A DNA stretch of 7,005 nt from NCBI GenBank assembly GCA_947469815.1, contig CANIRI010000126.1, positions 1 to 7,005 of the forward strand, read 5' to 3'. Shown here in pieces: positions 1 to 5,399 of this stretch. The position numbers and the translations under genes are program-made. The notes under the pieces are model-generated. The model was given only the letters and a program-made list of their open reading frames with translations. It was not told the origin of the DNA and searched no databases. Within the stretch, counting starts at the first letter, position 1, and every line of letters begins with the position of its first letter. Source of the DNA: Comamonadaceae bacterium. GTDB taxonomy: Bacteria > Pseudomonadota > Gammaproteobacteria > Burkholderiales > Burkholderiaceae_C.

Positions 1-1063
1 CGCCCTGGCAGCCGACTTCGGCGCCGCTGATCGAGGCATTTTCTTTGTAAAGCAAGCCGATTGCGCCAGCGGTCAACAAAAAGTCACGGATGCCGTCGTG
101 GTTGGCCCCGGGAACAAAGCGCTCGTAGTAGTGCATGACGGCCGGCACGATACCGGCTGCGCCGTTGGTGGGCGCGGTCACCACGCGGCCTCCGGCGGCG
201 TTTTCTTCGTTCACCGCCATGGCATAGACATTGACAAAGTCGAGGATGGTTAACTGGTCGCGCAAGCCCTCCTCCGGGTGGCTGCTGAGCGCGCGGTGCA
301 ATTCGGCGGCGCGGCGCTTGACCAGCAGGTTGCCCGGCAGATGGCCATCGGTGCGGATGCCGCGCGCCACGCAGGCTTTCATCGCGTCCCAGATCGCGTC
401 CAGACCGGCGTTGAGTTCGGCGTCGGTGCGCCAGGCGTGTTCGTTGGCGCGCATGACCTGGGCAATCGTCATTTCGGTTGCCGCGGTGATCGCCAGCAAT
501 TCGTCGCCGCTGTGAAATGGATGGGGCAGCACGGTCGCGTCGGCCACGATGCGCGGGGCTTGTTGCGTGGCAGCGTGGTCCGCGTCGGCATCTTCCTGCG
601 AGACCACAAAACCGCCGCCCACAGAAAAATAGCGGCGCTCGTCCAGTTGCACACCGTCAGCATCAAAAGCCAGGAATTTCACTCCGTTGGGGTGGAAAGA
701 CAGGGTTTCGCGGCGCAGAAACAGCAGATCGGTTTTCTCAGTAAACGCGATGCGCGTCTGCCCGTTGAGCGTCACCGCCTTATCTTTGCGTATGGTTCTC
801 AGCCGCGCGGCGATGGTGTCGGGGTCAATCGTGTCGGGCATCAGGCCTTCGAGGCCCAGCAGCACGGCAGTATCGGTACCGTGGCCCTTGCCGGTGGCGC
901 CCAGTGATCCGTACAAACGCACCTCGACCCGGCTGGTGCGCGCCAGCAACTTGCTGGCCACGAGCGAACGCGCAAACATGGCGGCGGCCTTCATCGGCCC
1001 GACCGTGTGCGAAGACGAGGGACCGATACCGATTTTGAACAGATCGAAAACGCTGAGGGACAT
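1..1063 (-). CDS. sdaA: L-serine ammonia-lyase, iron-sulfur type (partial, C-terminus beyond window)
   Basis: This enzyme deaminates L-serine to pyruvate and ammonia in the cytoplasm, using a 4Fe-4S cluster instead of PLP. The N-terminus [20 protein letters not shown] followed by VGPMK is the hallmark start of single-chain bacterial serine dehydratases. Next come [14 protein letters not shown] (residues 51-64) and YFSVGGGF (145-152), which close the beta domain. The alpha domain follows, with [20 protein letters not shown] at 285-304 and [11 protein letters not shown] at 344-354. Cys352 in that last motif is probably the first cluster ligand. The window cuts the gene after 354 codons, so roughly the last 100 residues of a family protein of about 450-460 are missing, including the other expected cluster cysteines. 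The ATG at 1063 is chosen because the family motif begins at once; the Shine-Dalgarno is weak. The gene is divergent from the MttB-family gene. No frameshift is seen, and the family call is firm. Confidence 0.95.
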   Translation of the reverse strand, partial: MSLSVFDLFKIGIGPSSSHTVGPMKAAAMFARSLVASKLLARTSRVEVRLYGSLGATGKGHGTDTAVLLGLEGLMPDTIDPDTIAARLRTIRKDKAVTLNGQTRIAFTEKTDLLFLRRETLSFHPNGVKFLAFDADGVQLDERRYFSVGGGFVVSQEDADADHAATQQAPRIVADATVLPHPFHSGDELLAITAATEMTIAQVMRANEHAWRTDAELNAGLDAIWDAMKACVARGIRTDGHLPGNLLVKRRAAELHRALSSHPEEGLRDQLTILDFVNVYAMAVNEENAAGGRVVTAPTNGAAGIVPAVMHYYERFVPGANHDGIRDFLLTAGAIGLLYKENASISGAEVGCQG

Positions 1064-1278
1064 GCGCAAAGCCTAGAGGGTTACGAGCAAGCGCTCCCGG
1101 GGAATTGTGGGAGGCAGCACCAGTTTTCTATTGTCCGCCACACGACGCGCCTCTATGCCCGGGCGACAGGCCAATTGGCGTTTAGATGAAAGTGGGCGTC
1201 GCACAGTGACCGTCGTGCAAGCGATGGCCTGCCGATACTCGCTCCACACACCCCGCACAGCCCGTATTGGAGAACGCC
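1064..1278. promoter_or_regulatory. Divergent intergenic region between sdaA and the MttB-family gene
   Basis: These 215 bases must hold the start signals of two divergent genes. I could not find a good sigma-70 -35/-10 pair for either gene. The best partial match toward the methyltransferase is a GATACT at 1234-1239 with no convincing -35. Two perfect palindromes lie in the middle: GCCCGGGC at 1157-1164 and GCCAATTGGC at 1170-1179. They could be a regulator site serving both genes, but palindromes of this length also occur by chance in GC-rich DNA. I recognise no riboswitch and see no small gene here. Confidence 0.4.
1269..1272 (+). promoter_or_regulatory. Shine-Dalgarno GGAG that fixes the MttB-family start
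   Basis: GGAG lies six bases before the ATG at 1279. An in-frame TTG at 1267 would place this site inside the coding region, so the ATG at 1279 is the better start. Confidence 0.7.
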
Positions 1279-2871
1279 ATGAGCGACACCCTGACTCTGC
1301 CAGAAGCCGAAACCGACGCCGCCCCGCGCACCCGCCGCAGCGCCGGAGGCCGCGAAGCCAAACGGGCCGCGCGCTCCGCCCGCGTTGCGCAGTCGGCACC
1401 CTACATCACCCGCAAGATCCCCTACTTTGAAGTGCTCGACGAAGAAGGTCTGGCCACGATCGAGCGCAACGCCAACACCATCCTGGAAGAAATCGGCATC
1501 GATTTCCGCGACGACGCTGAGGCCCTGGACATCTGGCGCAAAGCCGGAGCCGAAATCACCGGCGAGCGCGTGCGCTTTCCCGGCGGCATGTGCCGCGCCA
1601 TTGTGCAGGCCAGCGCCCCGCGTGAATTCACGCAGTACGCCCGCAACCCGGCGCACAACGTGGTCATCGGCGGCAAAAACACGGTGTTTGCGCCGTCTTA
1701 CGGCTCGCCTTTTGTGCGCGACCTCGACAAAGGCCGCCGCTACGCCACCCTGCACGACTTCCAGAACTTTGTGAAGCTGGCCTACATGGCCAACGCGATC
1801 CACCACAGCGGTGGCACGATTTGCGAGCCGGTCGACCTGCCGGTGAACAAGCGCCACTTCGACATGGTCTATTCCCACATGAAGTACAGCGACAAGCCCT
1901 TCATGGGCTCGGTCACCAAGCCCGAGCGCGCGCAAGACACGGTGGAAATGGCCAAGCGCCTGTTCGGCGACAACTTTGTCGACCCCGCCACCGGTAAGAA
2001 CCGCACGGTCTGCATCAGCCTGATCAACGCGAATTCGCCCATGACCTTTGACGACACCATGCTCGGTGCCGCCAAGGTCTACGCCCGCGCCAACCAAGCC
2101 ACCATCATCACGCCCTTCATCCTGGCGGGTGCCATGTCGCCAGTGACGGTGGCCGGCACCTGCGCCCAGACCCTGGCCGAAGCGCTGGCCGGTATGGCTT
2201 TTGTGCAACTGGTCAATCCCGGCGCGCCGGTGGTGCTGGGCAGCTTTGCGTCCTCGGTGTCCATGCAATCGGGCGCGCCCACCTTCGGCACGCCGGAACC
2301 GGCGCTGGTGCTGTACGTGATGGCGGCACTCGCGCGGCGGCTGGGCGTGCCCTTCCGTTCGGGCGGCGGTCTGTGCGGCTCCAAAATCGCCGACGCGCAA
2401 GCGGCTTCGGAATCGGCCAACACCATGCTGCCGACTTGCCTGGGTGGCGTGAACTTTGTGCTGCACACCGCCGGTTGGTTGGAAGGCGGTCTGTCCATGG
2501 GCTATGAAAAATTCATCATGGACTGCGACCAGGCCGGCATGATGCACACCCTGCTGGCCGGCGTGGACATGAGCGAGAACGGCCAGGCCATGGACGCGAT
2601 CCGCGAAGTCGGCCCCGGCAAGCACTTCCTGGGCTGCGCCCACACCCAAGCCAACTTCGAGACCGCCTTCTACCGCTCGCCGATCACCGACAACAACAGC
2701 TTCGAGCAATGGGAAGCCGAAGGTGGGGTAGACCTGTCAGTGCGCGCCAACGCGCTGTGGAAAAAGCAACTCGCAGAATACGAGGCGCCTCCCATGGACC
2801 CCGCGGCGGACGAGGCGGTGTTGGACTACGTGAACCGGCGCAAGGCTTCGTTTGCGGATTCGAATATTTGA
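1279..2871 (+). CDS. mttB: MttB-family (trimethylamine/glycine betaine type) corrinoid methyltransferase, non-pyrrolysine
   Basis: The 530-residue product belongs to the MttB superfamily, cytoplasmic TIM-barrel enzymes that move a methyl group from a quaternary or tertiary amine to a corrinoid protein. Residues 1-44 are a basic, Ala/Arg-rich, probably disordered leader. The conserved body starts near residue 47 (IPYFEVLDEEG), with a family-like segment ANTILEEIGIDF at 65-76. The barrel core includes GTICEPVDLP (179-188), FMGSVTKPERAQD (208-220), FASSVSMQSGAPTFGTPEPA (323-342) and GSKIADAQAASES (367-379), which matches the family's S-K-x-x-D-x-Q-A region. The archaeal MttB reads an in-frame UAG as pyrrolysine. 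Here the frame is open throughout with a TGA stop, so this is the non-pyrrolysine branch, whose tested members include glycine betaine methyltransferase. The substrate cannot be told from sequence. No corrinoid protein or second methyltransferase gene is adjacent. The family call is firm, the substrate open. Confidence 0.9.
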   Translation: MSDTLTLPEAETDAAPRTRRSAGGREAKRAARSARVAQSAPYITRKIPYFEVLDEEGLATIERNANTILEEIGIDFRDDAEALDIWRKAGAEITGERVRFPGGMCRAIVQASAPREFTQYARNPAHNVVIGGKNTVFAPSYGSPFVRDLDKGRRYATLHDFQNFVKLAYMANAIHHSGGTICEPVDLPVNKRHFDMVYSHMKYSDKPFMGSVTKPERAQDTVEMAKRLFGDNFVDPATGKNRTVCISLINANSPMTFDDTMLGAAKVYARANQATIITPFILAGAMSPVTVAGTCAQTLAEALAGMAFVQLVNPGAPVVLGSFASSVSMQSGAPTFGTPEPALVLYVMAALARRLGVPFRSGGGLCGSKIADAQAASESANTMLPTCLGGVNFVLHTAGWLEGGLSMGYEKFIMDCDQAGMMHTLLAGVDMSENGQAMDAIREVGPGKHFLGCAHTQANFETAFYRSPITDNNSFEQWEAEGGVDLSVRANALWKKQLAEYEAPPMDPAADEAVLDYVNRRKASFADSNI

Positions 2872-2875
2872 GAGA

Positions 2876-2895
2876 CTGACCGTCTATACGGTCAG
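2876..2895. terminator. Perfect 8-bp stem-loop between convergent genes (possible bidirectional terminator)
   Basis: CTGACCGT (2876-2883), loop CTAT, then ACGGTCAG (2888-2895) form a perfect hairpin. It begins five bases after the methyltransferase stop codon and covers the stop codon of the toxin gene from the other side. Neither strand has a clear T-run after the stem, so it is not a textbook intrinsic terminator. It may still slow polymerase, protect 3' ends, or separate the convergent units. Confidence 0.45.
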
Positions 2896-3377
2896 GAGCG
2901 CTCAGTGAGCCGCAGCATCAAGGTCATTGGATGCGCGGGCGACGCCTTGAATCCGTAGTGCTCGTAAAACTGGCGGGCGCCATCGTTGAGCGCATGCACC
3001 AGCATGGCGCGCACGCCCGTGTTGTGGGATACCTGAATACAGCGCCGCACCGCATCCTGAAGCAAACCAGCGCCGAGTTTCATGCCCTGCGCCCGGGTAT
3101 CGACAGCCAGGCGGGCAAGCACCATCACGGGAATCGGATCGGGCATATTCTGGCGAATCACCCGTGTTGCATCGTGGTGCGCAACAGCACCCGCAGCCAA
3201 GGCGTAGTAGCCCACGACCTCGCGCGCATCGGTCGTGACGACAAAAGTGCGGCTGGCACCGCTGCTTTGGTTACTGAGCGCGCGGCGCTTGAGCCATTCG
3301 TCCAGCATGGCTTCACCGCACGCAAATGCGTGGATCTGGTGATCGGCTGACAAGGGCTCGGGGGCCAGCACATTCAT
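2892..3377 (-). CDS. tacT: GNAT acetyltransferase toxin, TacT-like
   Basis: The 161-residue product resembles TacT-type toxins, which acetylate the amino group of aminoacyl-tRNAs and so stop translation. Seen in order: the N-terminal APEPLSADHQIHAFACGEAM with following DEWLKRRAL (residues 5-34); SRTFVV (42-47); the hallmark NMPDPIPVMVLARLAVD (77-93); the acetyl-CoA pyrophosphate loop QGMKLGAGLL (97-106); VRAMLVHAL (122-130); and QFYEHYGF (136-143). Tyr138 aligns with the proposed catalytic tyrosine of TacT. The loop carries Lys100 where many GNATs, including TacT as I recall it (HGKGLGADLL), have Gly. The ATG at 3377 overlaps the antitoxin stop as ATGA, pointing to coupled translation. A GTG at 3389 in frame is less likely. 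The length is typical and the gene looks intact. The family is firm; toxic activity and target are inferred. Confidence 0.92.
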   Translation of the reverse strand: MNVLAPEPLSADHQIHAFACGEAMLDEWLKRRALSNQSSGASRTFVVTTDAREVVGYYALAAGAVAHHDATRVIRQNMPDPIPVMVLARLAVDTRAQGMKLGAGLLQDAVRRCIQVSHNTGVRAMLVHALNDGARQFYEHYGFKASPAHPMTLMLRLTERS

Positions 3378-3640
3378 GCTTCCGCCCACGGCGCCTTGAG
3401 AGACAACAAGCGATCCAGCCCAGGATTGGACTCCAGAGGGCCATCCAGCAAGGCGTTGAACTGCCGGAATTTCTCGTCATCGAGGCTGAAGAACACCTGA
3501 TCCAGCAGCACCGACTGGGCCTTGTCGCAGGCGGCCTCGAGCATGAAGTCGGAGCGGTTTTTTCCCAGCAGCTGCGCGGCCTGGTCAATCAGGTTGCGCT
3601 GCTGAGGAAGGGCTCGCAAATTGATGGCGGCGTCACGCAT
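3374..3640 (-). CDS. tacA: DUF1778 ribbon-helix-helix antitoxin, TacA-like
   Basis: This 88-residue protein precedes the GNAT toxin and has the DUF1778 layout. A short N-terminal strand (AAINLRALPQQR, residues 4-15) and two helices (LIDQAAQLLG, then SDFMLEAACDKAQSVL at 30-45) form the DNA-binding ribbon-helix-helix. A C-terminal tail (about 48-88, with FFSLDDEKFRQFNALLD at 50-66) would wrap the toxin and block it. Family members neutralise the toxin and repress their own promoter. The ATG at 3640 is preferred because GGAG sits six bases before it. A TTG at 3664 in the same frame would put that site inside the gene. The stop overlaps the toxin start (ATGA). Confidence 0.92.
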   Translation of the reverse strand: MRDAAINLRALPQQRNLIDQAAQLLGKNRSDFMLEAACDKAQSVLLDQVFFSLDDEKFRQFNALLDGPLESNPGLDRLLSLKAPWAEA

Positions 3641-3646
3641 AACGAT

Positions 3647-3650
3647 CTCC
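3647..3650 (-). promoter_or_regulatory. Shine-Dalgarno GGAG of the antitoxin
   Basis: Read on the minus strand, GGAG lies six bases before the ATG at 3640 and settles the antitoxin start against the upstream in-frame TTG at 3664. Confidence 0.7.
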
Positions 3651-3664
3651 AAATGAATACACAA

Positions 3665-3680
3665 AAGATATACAAATCTT
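3665..3680. promoter_or_regulatory. Candidate TacA operator (inverted repeat over the -10 box)
   Basis: AAGAT (3665-3669) and ATCTT (3676-3680), six bases apart, form an inverted repeat that overlaps the -10 hexamer of the toxin-antitoxin promoter. On the minus strand the same stretch also holds two similar TTGTAT / TTGTGTAT words about one helical turn apart (11 bp). Ribbon-helix-helix antitoxins usually bind short repeated sites of this kind at their own promoter. The structure is seen; binding is inferred. Confidence 0.5.
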
Positions 3681-3704
3681 AGCTGGGCGTGTAGCTGATG
3701 TCAA
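3676..3704 (-). promoter_or_regulatory. Sigma-70 promoter of the tacA-tacT operon
   Basis: On the minus strand a consensus -35 TTGACA (3704-3699) is followed by an exact 17-bp spacer and a -10 TAAGAT (3681-3676), which matches TATAAT at four of six positions. Transcription would begin near 3669, giving a leader of about 30 bases that contains the antitoxin Shine-Dalgarno. It is the strongest promoter match in the window. Confidence 0.75.
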
Positions 3705-3744
3705 CACACGCAACATCCACTGCAGCCTGGACGGGAATGTTCCG

Positions 3745-3774
3745 ATGACCGCGCCAAGGCCAGGTCGCTACACT
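3745..3774 (+). promoter_or_regulatory. Possible promoter of the uraH-puuD operon
   Basis: ATGACC (3745-3750) and TACACT (3769-3774), 18 bases apart, are weak matches to the -35 and -10 hexamers. They lie about 55-85 bases before the uraH start, where a promoter is expected. No other candidate in the 3705-3829 gap looks better. Confidence 0.35.
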
Positions 3775-3829
3775 GCCAGAGGCATTAGTTCCCATCTCCA
3801 CCACCCACAACCCCATAAAGGAAGCCCAC

Positions 3830-4186
3830 ATGGGACACCTCAGCACCCACGTGCTCGACACCATGCACGGCTGCCCTGCCGCCGGTATGGGCGTGGTCTT
3901 GCAACGCATCGAAAACGGTCAACCCGTCGCCCTGCGCACCCTCACGCTCAACCACGACGGCCGCTGCGATGGTGGGCCGCTGCTGGACGCGGCCACTATG
4001 GCCGCCGGCCAGTACCGGCTGCTGTTTGCAGTGGCGCCCTACTTCCGCGCGCGCGGCGTGGTGCTGCCAGACCCGGCTTTCTTGGACACGGTGCAGATTG
4101 ATTTCGGCATCGCCGACGCGCAGACGCACTACCACGTGCCGCTGCTGGTCTCGCCCTGGTCTTACTCCACGTATCGGGGCTCCTAA
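3830..4186 (+). CDS. uraH: 5-hydroxyisourate hydrolase (transthyretin-like, HIUase)
   Basis: This enzyme hydrolyses 5-hydroxyisourate, the unstable product of urate oxidation, to OHCU. The 118-residue protein has the family length and both signatures. The N-terminal block is LSTHVLDTMHGCPAAGM (residues 4-20), and the C-terminal block runs from HYHVPLLVSPWSYSTY to the terminal YRGS (115-118). This YRGS tail separates true HIUases from transthyretin. The catalytic residues expected for the family are present: His7, Arg45 (NHDGR) and His102. There is no signal peptide, so it acts in the cytoplasm. The ATG follows AAGGA at 3818-3822 with seven bases between. The next gene, urate-oxidising puuD, starts three bases after the stop, which fits an operon handling consecutive steps. 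Confidence 0.96.
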   Translation: MGHLSTHVLDTMHGCPAAGMGVVLQRIENGQPVALRTLTLNHDGRCDGGPLLDAATMAAGQYRLLFAVAPYFRARGVVLPDPAFLDTVQIDFGIADAQTHYHVPLLVSPWSYSTYRGS

Positions 4187-4189
4187 AGC

Positions 4190-5392
4190 GTGGAAGCCTA
4201 CCTGCTGGAATGGGCGGCGCTGCTCTTGCGCTGGACCCATGTGGTGGTGGCGATTGCCTGGATAGGCGCGTCGTTTTACTTTGTGTTTCTGGACAACAAC
4301 CTCACCCCGCCGATCGACGAGGCCTTGAAAGCCAAGGGCGTCACCGGCGAACTCTGGGCGGTGCACGGCGGCGGTTTTTACAACCCGCAAAAATACCTGC
4401 CCGCGCCCCCTACCCTGCCTGCGCACATGCACTGGTTTTATTGGGAAAGCTATGCCACCTGGCTCTCCGGCTTTGCGCTGTATGTGGTGGTTTACCTGCT
4501 CAACGCCAGTACCTATTTGGTTGACAAGCGCGTGTTCGAATGGTCCTCGGGCGGCGCGGCGGCACTGGCCTCAATCGGTTTTTTGCTGGCCTTTTGGTTT
4601 GTCTACGATGCGCTGTGCCGCACACTGGGACAAAAGAAAAATGGCGACGCGCTGGTGGGCGCAGGCGTGCTGGCGGCGGTGGTGCTGGGCAGCGCGCTGG
4701 CCTGCCATTTGTTTGCCGGTCGGGCAGCGTTTGTGCTGGTGGGCGCGATGATGGCCACGGCCATGAGCGCCAATGTGCTGGTCTGGATCATTCCGGGTCA
4801 GCGCACGGTGATTGCGCAGCACAAGGCCGGGCAGCCGGTAGACCCGATTCACGGCTGGCGCGGCAAGCAGCGCAGCGTGCACAACACCTATTTCACCCTG
4901 CCGGTGCTGGTGGCCATGCTCTCCAACCACTACGGCTGGCTCAGCGGCGCGCCGCACAACTGGGCGCTTTTGGTGGCACTGATGCTGGCGGGCGCGCTGG
5001 TGCGCCACAGCTTTGTGGCGCGCCACCAGGCGCTCTTAAACGGGCGGCGCGTGCCTTGGGAATTTGCCGCACTCGGCGTGGCCTTGATTGGGGCGGTGGT
5101 GGTGGCATTGGCTCCCGCACCGCAAGCCCCGGCTTCTGCTGCCGAAGCGCCCCCCAGCTTCGCGCAGGTGCAAGCCGTGATCACCCAGCGTTGCGTGGTG
5201 TGCCACAACGCGCAGCTCGCCAACAAGGGCGTGATGCTGCACACCCCGCAGGACATCGTCCAGCATGCGCAGGCCATCTACCAGCAGGCCGTGGTCTTGC
5301 AGGTTATGCCGATGAACAACGCCACCGGCATCACGCCGGAAGAACGCGCGCTGTTAGGGCGCTGGTTTGCCGATGGGGCCAAGGGCCCTTGA
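4190..5392 (+). CDS. puuD: Membrane urate oxidase/hydroxylase PuuD with C-terminal cytochrome c domain
   Basis: PuuD is a membrane urate oxidase that feeds electrons to a fused cytochrome c instead of making hydrogen peroxide. The 400-residue product shows about eight hydrophobic segments (roughly 12-34, 87-107, 122-142, 153-174, 176-202, 234-250, 256-275, 291-309). Family-type sequence is seen in LLRWTHVVVAIAWIGASFYF (12-31), GGGFYNPQKY (60-69), HWFYWESYATWLSG (81-94) and QRSVHNTYFTLPVL (227-240). A Pro/Ala linker (about 308-322) leads to a single-heme domain with CVVCH at 335-339. Met373 in VMPMNNATGIT is the likely distal heme ligand. The start is GTG at 4190, three bases after uraH; the upstream GGGG at 4176-4179 is a weak ribosome site, so translation may be coupled. 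The heme domain would lie on the periplasmic side, since c-type heme is attached there. The gene is intact. Confidence 0.95.
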   Translation: MEAYLLEWAALLLRWTHVVVAIAWIGASFYFVFLDNNLTPPIDEALKAKGVTGELWAVHGGGFYNPQKYLPAPPTLPAHMHWFYWESYATWLSGFALYVVVYLLNASTYLVDKRVFEWSSGGAAALASIGFLLAFWFVYDALCRTLGQKKNGDALVGAGVLAAVVLGSALACHLFAGRAAFVLVGAMMATAMSANVLVWIIPGQRTVIAQHKAGQPVDPIHGWRGKQRSVHNTYFTLPVLVAMLSNHYGWLSGAPHNWALLVALMLAGALVRHSFVARHQALLNGRRVPWEFAALGVALIGAVVVALAPAPQAPASAAEAPPSFAQVQAVITQRCVVCHNAQLANKGVMLHTPQDIVQHAQAIYQQAVVLQVMPMNNATGITPEERALLGRWFADGAKGP

Positions 5393-5399
5393 TTTCCGC

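Noticed and set aside
278..907. 209-codon open frame on the plus strand opposite sdaA
   Set aside because: It lies wholly inside the antisense of a well-conserved serine dehydratase and has no domain of its own.
1153..2709. Long open frame of 518 codons on the minus strand opposite the MttB-family gene
   Set aside because: It is a mirror frame of a GC-rich gene: rich in His, Gly, Arg and Val with no recognisable domain, while the plus strand encodes a clear family protein with a good ribosome site.
2931..3682. Plus-strand open frames opposite the toxin and antitoxin genes
   Set aside because: Both are shadows of the TacT- and TacA-like genes; no ribosome site or domain supports them.
3785..4432. 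215-codon open frame on the minus strand across uraH and the start of puuD
   Set aside because: It spans two real genes on the other strand, is Arg/His/Gly-rich and has no recognised motif.
5375..5390. Possible terminator at the end of puuD (GGGCC-AAG-GGCCC and the palindrome AAGGGCCCTT)
   Set aside because: The stem is only five base pairs with a three-base loop, lies inside the puuD coding region and is followed by only a short broken T-run, so it was not called.
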